The translations under genes were made by a program, and so were the position numbers. Shown in pieces: positions 33,990 through 45,452 of a DNA stretch of 64,000 nt. The DNA comes from Phocoena phocoena (lineage: Eukaryota > Chordata > Mammalia > Artiodactyla > Phocoenidae): contig NC_089220.1 of assembly GCF_963924675.1 (NCBI RefSeq), positions 85,625,168 to 85,689,167 of the forward strand, written 5' to 3'. The notes below the pieces were generated by a model, which worked only from the letters and a program-made list of their open reading frames with translations, was not told the origin of the DNA and made no database searches. The number at the start of each line of letters is the position of its first letter. Positions within the stretch are counted from its first letter, which is position 1.

Positions 33990-35954
33990 GTACCCAGAAG
34001 TGCCCATGAAGGAGCCTGCGGTCTGTGCACTAACCCTGCTAGTCAGTGTGCTTCTTTCCTTGCCGGCACAACTCAGTATTGCTGGTGCCTCTTTTTCTGA
34101 GTAAGTCCTTTCTCATCTGTGAAGTACCCTGGGATGACCAGTTTCATATTGGGGACGGAAAGAGTGAATGCAGGACCTCTAGTTTGAATCCAGAAGAATC
34201 TTAATATATGTTTTTGAATGAGATGAAATCCTACATTGTTTTCTAGTTTTATCCTAAATTCCACCAGCTTTAATTTCCAAATATTTATTTTTCTGCAAAG
34301 ATGAACCTCATCTGCTCAGTATCTTCCACATAGAAGCATTTATGCACCAGAGAGAATGAATCTCTTAGGCATTCATCAGCTCTGTTAGGGTTTTTGGAGG
34401 CTTATTAACTACGCTTCATTGAAAATCAGTCCCAGGTTCCTAACTGTCCAGGTTTGTGTCAGTGCATCTCTTGGTTGTCACCAGCAAGTAATTTTTGAGC
34501 TGAGTGCTCACCACTGTCGGGTCTCTTCGATCATCTAATTTTTTTGTCTTTTGCATGCACTTTAGTAAGTGGCTGTGACAGCTCCAAGAAGCAGCTTTGT
34601 TCCAGGGCTGTTGGCTAAGGCTGGAGTCATGCTTTGTTTATTTGGTTGAGGTGACTTGAGATGAGGGGCTGAGGCACAAGAAGCACCACAAGACGGGTGC
34701 GCTTAGAGGTCTTGTGGTTCTAACAGGCAGCTCTGTCTTCTGCAAACTACCAAGTCTTCAGGGAAGACTGGAGGAGGGAACTGTGGCTCGAGGGAGGAAG
34801 GCCCCTGCCAGTGGGATACATGAGGCAGATGCAATTCAGATCAACGCAAAACTAATCTCTTTAACTAGACCTTGGATTGCTGAGAATGGTATAGGCTTAA
34901 GCTGGGCTGACTGAGCTCGACTATGAAATTAGAACTGTCTTGGGGGCTCAGCTTGTTTGCTTCTCCAGCATTAAGTTTGGTCTCTAGAGACCCATTCAGA
35001 CTAAACAATATTAAAAACAGGAAATTTGCCCCTAGGAGCATGGTTGCGGAAAACTTTTTCCACTTAGGCAGGAATGAGAGTTAAAAACAGGAACTCCATC
35101 CTTGGGGCCTGTTTTCTTCTTATATAGAAGTAGTATTAGCAACTCCAGCAACTTGAAGCAGCTTTGCCCTACTTGACTTCCCTTCAGAGTGCTGCCTGAG
35201 GGCATCCATTACAAAAGATGGTAAAGAGCCCTCTGGAACACATTCAAAAGTATGGAAACAGTGCTATGTGGAGGATGCTGACCTGGTGATGTATATCTTG
35301 GCTGAAGATCACGTGTGTGGAATTAATGCAGGCAGTGCTTAGGGGAGACCTGGAGAAGAGCTGTCGTTAATTTTATTCAGCACACATTTATGGTGTATAT
35401 TCTGGATTGGGTCCACGGGTTAGGTATTCATTTATTCAGTCAGTGTTAACTGAGCGTGTACTATGTGCATCGTGTGTGGGGCCCTTAGGTGTATGATGTG
35501 TGTCCCCTTCAGTACTGCAGGGGCCTGCTCGGGTTTGCTCGTGATGGTCAGCCCAGGGCATCCCTGAATCTGGGGGTTCAACTCCTGGGACTGCTGCTCT
35601 TTTGCATAATTTGCTGCTGAGGTTGGTGGGGGTGGACAGGGGACATTTTGGAAGAAGGGAGTAAGGACAAAGAGGAAGCTAACAGCTAGAGAGGAAATGC
35701 TCTTCTTTTCTTCCTCCCCCGCTGTGATGGCACTCTGCCTAAACAGTCCAGTGTTGAGGAAGGCTTCTGAAGCCCTCAGCGAACGTGAGCCAAGCCCTCG
35801 CTGTCACCCCATCCTTTGTTCACAACCCCCTCCTCTGGCTCAGTCGATGTGTCATGAACAGGCTTCTGCAGCAGAACAGCCTGTGTGGTGAAAAGATTCC
35901 TTAGCAGATGCGTGTCATTATTTTTGGCTGGTAAGGAGACAGAACTACTCTTTT
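33990..35954 (+). other. Intron 3, unique sequence
   Basis: About 2 kb with no named repeat or gene recognised; mostly intermediate GC content. Confidence 0.5.
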
Positions 35955-36125
35955 TAAAACTTTTAAATTGAAATATACACACAGAAAAATTATATGTTCA
36001 CACATTATAAGTGAACAGCTCAAATTTTCTACCCACTTGAACTTTTGCAAGCTGAGCATACCCACATAACCAGCATCCAGATCGAGAAATAGCGCATTAC
36101 CAGCACCTCAGAAGTCCCACTTGTG
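35955..36125 (-). mobile_element. Old LINE-1 3' end relic
   Basis: 'ttgaaatatacacacagaaaa', 'gtgaacagctcaaattttctacccac' and 'ccagcatccagatcgagaaa' follow the same old antisense L1 tail type seen elsewhere. Confidence 0.65.
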
Positions 36126-36374
36126 CTCTGTTAAAATACACTGTAAAGCTCTTTCCTGGGGCTTTTTTCCAGTGAATGCTCTGAGAGGCAAAGTAATGTC
36201 CCTGCCTAGCTAATCACTGAATTTAAGAGAGGGCAGGCGGGCCAAACACAGCCCTGCCAGCCTTTCTCCTCAGCCTTCCCTTCTTTTTCTGACTTGCAGC
36301 TGTCAGGATCCAATTAACCTCCTCATGCATTCAGCCTGGGGCTGGTTTCTAGTTATAGAGATGCATTTTGGTTC

Positions 36375-36501
36375 TTTTTTTTTTTTTTTTCTGGCTGTGC
36401 TGCGTGGCATCCAGGATCCTAGTTCCCTGACCGGGGATCAAACCCGTGTCCCCTGCATTGAAAGTGCAAGGTCTTAACCACTGGACCGCCAGGGAAGTCC
36501 C
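36375..36501 (-). mobile_element. CHR-1-like SINE
   Basis: A minus-strand copy: a T-run, then 'ctggctgtgctgcgtggcatccagg', then 'ggaccgccagggaagtcc'. The imperfect TSD is 'cattttggtt' / 'cattttagtt'. Confidence 0.9.
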
Positions 36502-36899
36502 CATTTTAGTTTGTTCAGTGCATTTCTTTAGCAAAAAAATGATGTCATGGAGAGCATCTTCAAAATAGAGTAGATTAGTGAGGTTTTAGTACGTGTGCTC
36601 TTTATCATCCCTTCTCAGTTTTGGTACTCTTCAGGTTGAGTATATGCCATATTTAATATTTGTATGTGGGATTGTATTACAGCCCAGCATTATGAGTTAT
36701 TATCCACATGTAGGCAAAGCAACTGGCAAGCTTCCTGGGAGCCATGCCTGTGCTGGGGTAACTCCATGCTTGATCATATGGCCCACATAGTAATGGAAGG
36801 TATATACATAAAGAGGAGCCAATAAGAAGAAAGATCATAGAGTTAGAATTTTGTAAACTGGTCAGAGTTTTAAAAAATCATCCATTATGCAATGTTGTT

Positions 36900-37145
36900 T
36901 TTGGTTTATACCGTGGACTGTAGTATCACACTGCTTGGGTTTGAACCCGACCTCTGACGTTTGCTAGCTGTATGACTCTGGGCAGCTTTCCGGACCTCTC
37001 TCTGATTTGGTTGCCTCACTTGTAAAATGAAGATGATAATATCTACTTCATGGGTTGTTGTGAGGAATAAATTATTAATGCAGGTAAAGTGCTTTGAATA
37101 TTACCTGGTACATTTCAATAGTGAATAAATTGTTGTTCTTGTCAA
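36900..37145 (+). mobile_element. MIR SINE
   Basis: 'gctagctgtatgactctgggcag', 'cttgtaaaatgaagatgataatatctacttcatgggttgttgtgagg' and 'gtgaataaattgttgttc' give a nearly full-length plus-strand MIR. Confidence 0.9.
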
Positions 37146-37424
37146 TCTAGTGTCATGACAGATGTTAAAGTAACAGCTATCTGAACCTCTTTTTTTTTAA
37201 TTAAATGCAAGTCAGTATAGAATTGAGATGGGATATAGAAATTTTCTTCACAGCCAACTTTGCACGTTTATTTCATAACATGAGGACATATATCCACAGC
37301 ATGGGAAAGAAAATCTCACAATAAGATTTTTTAAAGCTTAGTCTTTGTTTCCTATAAATTCTTTCTATGGTAAGGTAGGACCACTGTAAGTTTCATTCTG
37401 CAGAGGTGGCTGAAGTTTTCCTTC

Positions 37425-37600
37425 TCAAAGTGAGGTCTCCAGATTAGCAGCATTGATATTACCTGGGAACTTGTTAGAAATGCAAATTATTGGGCTGTAC
37501 TTCAGACACTACCACTGTACAAATTTTCTTCTATTTGTAGACAGTGGGGAGCATAGTCATAATTACAGGTTGGGGGAAGGATTAGAAGTTGGGAAACACC
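37425..37600. mobile_element. MER5A-like hAT MITE
   Basis: 'ttctcaaagtgaggtctccag', 'cctgggaacttgttagaaatgcaaatta' and a degraded right end 'gttgggaaacacctatc' fit MER5A. Confidence 0.7.
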
Positions 37601-37619
37601 TATCTTAAATAAGCTAACT

Positions 37620-37790
37620 TCTTCCTAGTGTAATATTCTCTAGTTTACAAAGTGCTTTCACATGTATTGTCATCGTCCCATGTATTTGTCACAAAATTGT
37701 TGTGTTAGGTACCATTATTTCTACATTTTAGAAGGGTTGATAAAGACTGCTGTTACCTAATAAGTTGTAGGGTGGGAACTTTGTCATTTG
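37620..37790 (-). mobile_element. MIR SINE fragment, antisense
   Basis: 'tttacaaagtgctttcacatgtattgtcatc' then 'gttaggtaccattatttctac' is the minus-strand MIR order, diverged. Confidence 0.6.
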
Positions 37791-38120
37791 GAGTCTCCTG
37801 AGTCCAAATCCTGGTCTCGTTCTGTAGCACTGTATAGCCTTTATGTCCTCAAGCTGTGAGTGGGCTGTTTTCAGTCTGGCTTCCTCAGTAACAGACCCTG
37901 AGATAAGGAGTTATGTGAAAGTCATTTATTAGGACGTATCGCTGGAAAAGAAGTGGTAGGTAGGGTGGGGAACTGAGACCAGCAAGGGAAGGAGGAGGCC
38001 AAGCAATTCCACAGAGGTGCTCTGAAGACAGAGTATAGAGTTTTCCGAATCAAGAATGTCCCGAGTTTCCCTGTACCCATCAGTCATTGGTAAAAACTGC
38101 CTTCTAAAGAACAATTGGCT

Positions 38121-39708
38121 GTTATTCCTGTCCTGCCCCTAGGTTCTTCATATCAATTTTTTTTTTAAGATTCCATATATATGTGTTAGCGTATGGTATT
38201 TGTTTTCGTCTTTCTGACTTCACTCTGTATGACAGACTCTAGGTCCATCCTCCTCACTACAAATAACTCAGTTTCGTTTCTTTTTATGGCTGAGTAATAT
38301 TCCATTGTATATATGTGCCACATCTTCTTTATCCATTCATCTGTCGATGGATACTTAGGTTGCTTCCATGTCCTGGCTATTGTAAATAGAACTGCAGTGA
38401 ACATTGTGGTACATGATTCTTTTTTCTTCTTTTTTTGCGATACGCAGGCCTCTCACTGTTGTGGCCTCTCCCGTTGCAGAGCACAGGCTCCAGACGCGCA
38501 GGCCCAGTGGCCATGGCGCACAGGCCCAGTGGCCATGGCTCACGGGCCCAGCCACTCTGCGGCATGTGGGATCTTCCCAGACCGGGGCATGAACCCGTGT
38601 CCCCTGCATGGGCAGGCGGACTCTCAACCACTGTGCCACCAGGGAAGCCCACATGACTGTTTTTGAATTATGGTTTTCTCCGGGTATATGTCCAGTAGTG
38701 GGATTGCTGGGTGGTATGGTAGTTCTATTTTTAGTTTTTTAAGGAACCTCCATATCCATAGTGGCTGTATCAATTTATGTTCCCACCAACAGTGCAAGAG
38801 GGTTCCCTTTTCTCCACACCCTCCCCAGCATTTATTGTTTGTAGATTTTTTGATGATGGTCATTCTGACAGGTGTGAGGTGATACCTCATGGTAGTTTTG
38901 ATTTGCATTTTTCTAATGATTAGTGATGTTGAGCATTCTTTCATGTGTTTGTTGGCAATCTGTATATCTTCTTTGGAGAAATGTCTATTTAGGTCTTCTG
39001 CCCATTTTTGGATTGGGTGGTTTGGTTTTTTGATCTTGAGCTGCATGAGCTGCTTGTAAATTTTTGGAGATTAATCCTTTGTCAGTTGCTTCATTTGCAA
39101 ATATTTTCTCCCATTCTGAGGGTTGTCTTTTGGTCTTGTTTATGGTTTCCTTTACTGTGCAAAAGCTTTAAGTTTCATTTGTTTATTTTTGTTTTTATTT
39201 CCATTTCTCTAGGAGTTGGGTCAAAAAGGATCTTGCTGTGATTTATGTCATAGAGTGTTCTGCCTGTGTTTTCCTCTAAGAGTTTTATAGTGTCTGGCCT
39301 TATATTTAGGTCTTAAATCCATTTTGAGTTTATTTTTGTGTATGGTGTTAGGGAGTGTTCTAATTTCATTCTTTTACATGTAGCTGTCCAGTTTTCCCAG
39401 CACCACTTGACACGGGGAGTGGGAAGGGTAAGCTGGGACAAAGTGAGAGAGTGGTATGGACATATATACACTACCAAATGTAAAATAGATAGCTAGTGGG
39501 AAGCAGCTGCATAGCACAGGGAGATCAGCTTGGTGCTTTGTGACCACCTAGAGGGGGTGGGATAGGGAGGGTGGGAGGGAGAGACGCAAGAGGGAGGAGA
39601 TATGGGGATATATGTATAGCTGATACACTTTATTATAAAACAGAAACTAACACACCATTGTAAAGCAGTTATACTCCAATAAAGATGTTAAAAATAAAGA
39701 AAGAAAGC
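38121..39708. mobile_element. Twin-primed (5'-inverted) LINE-1 insertion
   Basis: 38121-39408 is antisense LINE-1 (complement of the 'gcaggacaggaata' region and the ORF2 C terminus). At 39409 the orientation flips to sense, 'gacacggggag...gggaagggtaagctggg', and runs through the 3' UTR to 'aataaagatgttaaaaataaag'. One TSD flanks the whole unit: 'aagaacaattggct' at 38107-38120 and 'aagaacatctggct' at 39709-39722 (two mismatches). A CHR SINE (38426-38650) landed later in the inverted part. The minus frame at 39046-38624 still reads as ORF2p C terminus ([16 protein letters not shown]). Confidence 0.9.
38426..38650 (-). mobile_element. CHR-type SINE with a small tandem duplication
   Basis: A minus-strand short-form copy in which 'caggcccagtggccatggc' occurs twice (about 38498-38517 and 38521-38539), making it about 22 bp longer than its relatives. 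The TSD is close to 'acatgattctttt' / 'acatgactgtttt'. Confidence 0.92.
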
Positions 39709-39722
39709 AAGAACATCTGGCT

Positions 39723-40100
39723 CTTAAAAGGTATTTCAGTAACCTGAGGGCAGTCGTCCAAGAAAAACAGATAAAGAGACACAGATACTGACTTTTGGAA
39801 GTTAAAGCACACCCACTGGCTGGTGCACATGAAAATAGTAAAGGCATCCAAGTGTATATAGGTGTAGAACATTAACAGCACCTGCTATACCATCAAAGCT
39901 GGTCCAGAAGACTGAAGTAGGGAGCTAAGGAATTCTGAAATACATGCTGGTCTTGGAGAAGGCTGTGGAAAAACCACTCTGTGTATCCTGTCCTCAAAAC
40001 TTCCTGGGAGAGCCCTGCCCCCAACACAGCTTCTGGTTATGTCTTGTGGTCAGTAAACACTCAGTCTACTGCATTCTCTGCATCTACCAGTATGGGCATT
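39723..40100 (+). other. Intron 3, unique sequence
   Basis: Nothing recognised. Confidence 0.4.
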
Positions 40101-40116
40101 AAGAATTGATACTCAT

Positions 40117-40420
40117 GGGCTTGCCTGGTGGCACAGTGGTTGAGAATCTGCCTGCCAGTGCAGGGAGCACGGGTTCGTGCCCTGGTCTGGGAAGATCCCA
40201 CATGCTGCGGAGCGACTTGCCCCGTGAGCCACAATTACTGAGCCTGCACGTTTGGAGCCTGTGCTCCGCAGCAAGAGAGGCCGCGATAGTGAGAGGCCCG
40301 CGCACCGCAATGAAGAGTGGCCCCTACTTGCCGCAACTAGAGAAAGCCCTCGCACAGAGATGAAGAGCCAACACAGCCGTAAATGAATAAATGAATAAGT
40401 AAATAAATAAATAAACAAAG
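40117..40420 (+). mobile_element. CHR-type SINE (long form)
   Basis: The plus-strand head 'ttgcctggtggcacagtgg', a long middle with 'gaagagtggcccctacttgccgc', and an (AAAT)n tail. The TSD 'attgatactcat' lies at about 40105-40116 and 40422-40433. Confidence 0.93.
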
Positions 40421-40433
40421 CATTGATACTCAT

Positions 40434-41053
40434 AATGATGACCTCAAGTCCTGCCATTGCCAAATCCTTAGACACTAAGGAAGAGTATACCGAACACTTT
40501 GAAATTCTAATGTAAATGAAGTTGACAGTGGTTTCTGGCTATCCAATATATCAGAAATGTGTTTTTAATAAGAAAATCTCATTTTGTGATCATCTAGGTA
40601 AAAGTGACTTAACCATTGCTATGTGATAGTCACTCATGCTGCTCACTCAGTATTCCTGGCTTTTCATCTTCTGTTGCATGATAGAATTTCACTTCCTGGT
40701 CCCATTGTGTGAGGGGAGGGGGGCCATATTATGAGCTCTGTCCAGTATATTTTAAGGAGAAACGATGTCTGAGCCTTCAGTTGCTGGAGTATGACCTTCC
40801 AAAGCCCTCTTTCCTTCTGGCACCAAGATCAGTAATGTCGGAGATAGGTAGTTCTGTCAGAGAAGCTACAACCATCAAGACCCCCTACTGACCCACAGGT
40901 AGCATGAGCCAGAAATAAACTTTTGTTGTTTTAAGCTACTATGCTTTAGAGGTTTGCTACAATAGCCTAAGCTAACCTAAGCTTGTCCTGACTGATGACT
41001 CTTCAGTGTTGATCTTATGAGTGACTTTAACTTTGGTACAGTATCAGTTATTG
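40434..41053 (+). other. Intron 3, unique sequence
   Basis: No element firmly recognised. Confidence 0.4.
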
Positions 41054-41067
41054 TAAGAAAATGGGTC

Positions 41068-41409
41068 AGGACTTCCTGGTGGCGCAGTGGTTAAGAATCT
41101 GCCTGCCAGTGCAGGGGACACGGGTTTGATTCCTGGTCCGGGAAGATCCCACATGCCATGGAGCAACTAAGCTGGTGGGCCACAACTACTGAGCCTGCAC
41201 TCTAGAGCCCGCGAGCCACAACTACTGAGCTCGCCTGGTGCAACTACTGAAGCCTGCGTGCCTAGAGCCTGTGCTCTGCAACGAGAGAAGCCACTGCAAT
41301 GAGAAGCCCGTGAACCATAACGACACCACAACGAAGAGTAGCCCCTGCTCGCCACAGCTAGAGAAAGCCTGCACGCAGCAACAAATACCCAACGCAGACA
41401 ATAAATAAA
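41068..41409 (+). mobile_element. CHR-type SINE (long form)
   Basis: A plus-strand long-form copy with an (AATA)n tail. A perfect 14-bp TSD 'taagaaaatgggtc' lies at 41054-41067 and 41410-41423. Confidence 0.95.
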
Positions 41410-41539
41410 TAAGAAAATGGGTCTAGGTGATCTGTGCATATACTTTCACTTTATTTTCAATGATAAATGATTTTAATGTATTTCAAAGGATTAGAAGGCC
41501 TTTCATGTATGTAGGACGCTCTTTGGTTTTGCTTTGTTT

Positions 41540-41770
41540 CTTATTCCACTAAGGACTTTTGCCTTACAACTGTGGGCCATATCTGTCCACCACCTGACTT
41601 AGTGAAGTTTTATTGGAACATAGCTATACCCATTTGTTTATGTAGTGTTTATGGATGCTTTTGTACAAAAAGGCAGAGTTGAGTAGTTGTGACAGAGACT
41701 CTGTGGCCCATAAAGCCTAATATATTTGCTGTATGGCTCATAATAGAAAAAAATTTGCTGACTCTGTCTC
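41540..41770 (-). mobile_element. hAT-superfamily DNA transposon relic
   Basis: 'gtgaagttttattggaacatagctatacccatttgtttatgtagtg', 'ggcagagttgagtagttgtgacagagactctgtggcccataaagcc' and 'aaatttgctgactctg' form a well-known non-autonomous DNA transposon. I assign only the superfamily. Confidence 0.72.
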
Positions 41771-42990
41771 ACAGATCCTTAATTATTAGGAATGGAAAGA
41801 TTCCCGGATGATTTGCCTGAATTGCTGCAGATATCCTAGCTCTTGGAAGTTCTATCTGATGGAGTGAAGGCCTTCTCCTGGATCTGCAATGTCCCTTTAT
41901 TTTATATACTACCCTGAAAGCAGTGAAACAGCTTATCCCTCTTGGATTCTGCCTATGAATAAGCAAAGACTCCCTCACGCTTGATAATCAAACCATTTTT
42001 CCGTATTGCCACCCTCGTTGTCTTTGTCCAGACCAGCTGCTGGGCAAACTGCTAACGAGTCCGCTTGTCATGTGACTGCTGCTCAGTGATTCGGCTTTGT
42101 GCTTGTTGCTGTTGACAGTTGAACCTGCCATTTTGATAGGGCTTTTTCAGGCTACATGGGAGAGAGGTGATCAGGTTGTCTCACACGATGGGTCATGAAT
42201 GTGAGGCTACGTGAGGAAATAAGGAAACTGTCCACAGTCACACAGCCAGGCTACATGACAGTGGAACGTTATTCATTACTGCTCAGAATTCAGCAGTAAC
42301 TGTAGGAGGCCAACAGCAGCTCTCTGTCTCGCATTCAGAGCTCCGCAAGAGTTGATCGTGTCTGTTAATCTTTATCCAATTTGGCATACCCTTATTAGCA
42401 TTCTCATTTGGGGTCATCTAATGGTTGACAGTCCCTCTTTTGCCCATACTTGCTTTGCTTGGGGCCCAGTCAGATGGGGCCTAGAAAACAGGGTTAAATG
42501 ACATAAAACGTGGCAGATTATGATCAAGGAATCACTTGTGGTTGTCTTCTTAGAAGTGGCTGTGGGAATGGCAAGTCTTTAGGTTCTATTCCAATAAATC
42601 CATCTTTCATCTTTTCTCATAAGATCCTGTATAAAGAATCTGTCTTTTTGCAAGGAAGAGGGAAGCATTAGAGCTAGAAACCCATCTATCTGTCCTGGGA
42701 ATTCCTTGCTTATGTCCAGAGAGTATGAAAGCCGCATATGGGACCTACCAGATGGCACATGCCACTTGGACAGTTGTTCATGGGAGCATTCCTTAGCAAA
42801 AAAGCATTGTTAGAAATGGCAAAATCTTGTATAAACAAAGATATGTGTTTTGGTGATCTCAAAGCTCAGTTTTTCTGATTCCTTCAGTAATCAGAGGCTT
42901 AAACTAAGAATATGAATTTATGTTTCTCTGTGTGGTATGTGTATCTGTTACCTCTGTATGAGTATTTGCTGCTATATGCAATTTTCTTTT
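41771..42990 (+). other. Intron 3, unique sequence
   Basis: About 1.2 kb with no recognised element. Confidence 0.45.
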
Positions 42991-42993
42991 TTT

Positions 42994-43311
42994 TTAAATT
43001 AATTTATTTTTGGCTGCGTTGGGTCTTTGTTGCTGTGTACGGGATTTCTCTAGTTGCTGTGAGCGGGGACTACTCTTCATTGCGGTGCACGAACTTCTCA
43101 TTGTGATGGCTTCTCTTGTTGCGGAACATGGGCTCTAGGCATGTGGGCTTCAGTAGCTGTAGCTCACGGGCTCTAGAGCGCAGGCTCAGTAATTGTGGCA
43201 CACGGGCTTAGTTGCTGCGTGGCATGTGGGATCTTCCCAGACCAGAGGTTGAACCCATGTCCCCTGCATTGGCAGGCAGATTCTTAACCACTGTGCCACC
43301 AGGGAAGTCCC
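42994..43311 (-). mobile_element. CHR-type SINE (long form)
   Basis: A minus-strand copy from 'aattaatttatttttggctgcgttgggtctttgttgctg' to 'gccaccagggaagtccc'. The T/C-rich flanks make the TSD uncertain ('ttttctttt'-like on both sides). Confidence 0.9.
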
Positions 43312-43487
43312 TCTTTTTCTTTACATTTTTTCTTTTCAGAAAAAGAAGCCCTAGACAAATAGACAGGGATTTCTATTTTTATCTTTTGATAAAGGTGATA
43401 AGAGTTGCATTCAGTAGGGCATATTTTAGGGTCTGACACCAGAGGGACCCTAGACTTTCCTCTTTGACACCCCATCTCCTTCCTAGA

Positions 43488-43895
43488 TGAAAGGTGGTGG
43501 AGTATAGTGATTAAAAATATGGTTTATGGGCTTCCCTGGTGGCACAGTGGTTGAGAGTCTGCCTGCCGATGCAGGGGATACGGGTTTGTGCCCCGGTCCG
43601 GGAGGATCCTGTGCTCCGCGGCGGGAGAGGTCACAACAGTGAGAGGCCTGCGTACCGCAAAAAAAAAAAAAAAAAAAAAAAGGTTTATTTTCCAGTTTCA
43701 CAGATTACTGGCTGTGATCCTGGACTAGTCCTTTTATCTCTCTGTGCTTCACTTATCCCATCTATAAAACAGCGATAATGATACCTACCTCAGAGTTGTT
43801 GTGAGGACTAAATGAGTAAGTAAATATAAAACACTTAGAACAGTGCTTCGCAGATAATAAATGCTACATAAATGTTACTATTATCTTCTCTGATA
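43488..43895 (+). mobile_element. MIR SINE split by a CHR SINE
   Basis: The MIR left arm 'ggtggtggagtatagtgattaaaaatatgg' (43493-43522) continues after the SINE as 'ttactggctgtgatcctgg...ttgttgtgaggactaaatgag...acagtgcttcgcagataataaatgc'. Full-length plus orientation. Confidence 0.85.
43529..43680 (+). mobile_element. CHR-type SINE with an internal deletion
   Basis: A plus-strand short-form copy missing about 65 bp: it passes from 'ccgggaggatcc' directly to 'tgtgctccgcggcggg', dropping the 'cccacatgccgcggagcggctggg...gtccggag' part. It has a poly(A) of about 22. The short TSD is related to 'atggtttat' / 'aggtttat'. Confidence 0.93.
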
Positions 43896-44754
43896 CCTGG
43901 TCACCATCTTATCCAGCACACAATAATTTCTCCAATCCCTTTTCTATTCACAACAAAGTATCCTTCTGTCCTTCCTGGTAGCATGTGCATTTTAATAGGG
44001 GCACTGTGAAGTTACAGCAAACTCAGATGAATTACTCTAATGGAGAGAATTTCTAGTATTCTACAGGGTGGTGGGGAAAATCATTTGGGGGCACATCGTG
44101 GCAAGAGGTTGAAGAATCAGGGGAAATCACATGCTTAGAGAATATCTAGAAAGAAGAGACTTGAATATGTCTCAGCTTCCTTCCATTTCTAGCCCCAAGT
44201 TTTCTTAAGTCAAGAAGCTATAGGGTCTGCACAGCCTCCTGTGGAAACCTGAGCTGGCTCTGTAGCTTTCTCCCTGTGTCTCATAACCATGTCCAGCAAC
44301 AGGAATGCTAACTCACCAGCTGCCTGCCTTAACAGATTCAAGGGCATGATAGTACAGAAAAGAGGCTGCACTGAATACTGGTTAATGTGGAGCTGAGGAA
44401 AGCTAATAAGCTAAGAAGGATGACCAGGTGCTGAAAAGGAGAAATGTAAGGTTGCTTCCTGAGGCTGCTGCTTCTCCACTGCAAGAAAACCAAAACAACC
44501 AGGGCACTGTAAATTGGTCTGTTGATGATACTGTCAAAGGCATCAATAGCAGTTTGGAAAGCCAGCTCCAAGCGACTCAAGCTGCCGGGAAACTGCCTTC
44601 TAGGAAAAACAGCCCCCCGTAGACAACATAATCTGGGCTGGTTTGATTCCAGAATTTGTGTCCTTCTTGGGCAGAACTGACTTTAGTCCCATTCAGTTTG
44701 AATCTGCTTGGGTGCTCATTAACATTGCCTCTAGGACGTCAGAACAGACTGGGG

Positions 44755-44920
44755 CTGGGACTTCCCTGGTGGTCCAGTGGGTAAGACTCCACACTCCCAA
44801 TGCAGGGGGCCCAGGTTCGATCCCTGGTTGGGGAACTAGATCCTGCATGCATGTCGCAACTAAAGATCCTGCATGCTGCATCTAAGACCCGGCGCAGCAT
44901 GCATGCATAAATCAGTCAAT
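44755..44920 (+). mobile_element. CHR-1-like SINE nested in the KPNA2 pseudogene
   Basis: The head is 'gacttccctggtggtccagtggg'; the internal 'ggttcgatccctggttgggg' is intact. The TSD 'cagaacagactggg' lies at 44740-44753 and 44921-44934. The right copy overlaps the left TSD of the adjacent LINE-1. Confidence 0.94.
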
Positions 44921-44934
44921 CAGAACAGACTGGG

Positions 44935-45452
44935 ATATAGAAGATGTGGCACATATATACAATGGAATATTAGCCATAAAAAGAAACGAAATTGAGTTAT
45001 TTGTACTGAGGTGGATGGACCTAGAGTCTGTCATACAGAGTGAAGTAAGTCTTTAAAGAGGAAAAACAAATACCATATGCTAACACAGATATATGGAATC
45101 TAAAAAAAAAAAAAAGGTTCTGAAGAACCTAGGGGCAGGACAGGAATAAAGATGCAGACGTAGAGAATGGACTTGAGTACACAGGGAGGGGGAAGGGTAA
45201 GCTGGGACTAAGTGAGAGAGTGACATTGACATATATACACTACCAAATGTAAAATAGATAGCTAGTGGGAAGCAGCTGCATAGCATAGGGAGATCAGCTC
45301 GGTGCTTTGTGACCACCTGGGAGGGTGGGAGGGAGACGCAAGAGGGAGGAGATGTGGGGATATATGTATACGTATAGCTGATTCACTTTGTTATACAGTA
45401 GAAACTAATACAACATTGTAAAGCAATTATACTCCAATAAAGATGTTAGAAA
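44935..45452 (+). mobile_element. LINE-1 3' end nested in the KPNA2 pseudogene
   Basis: A 5'-truncated sense tail: 'atagaagatgtggcacatata', ORF2 end, 3' UTR 'ggaagggtaagctgggac', then 'ccaataaagatgttagaaa'. The TSD 'aacagactggg' lies at 44924-44934 and 45453-45463. Confidence 0.93.
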
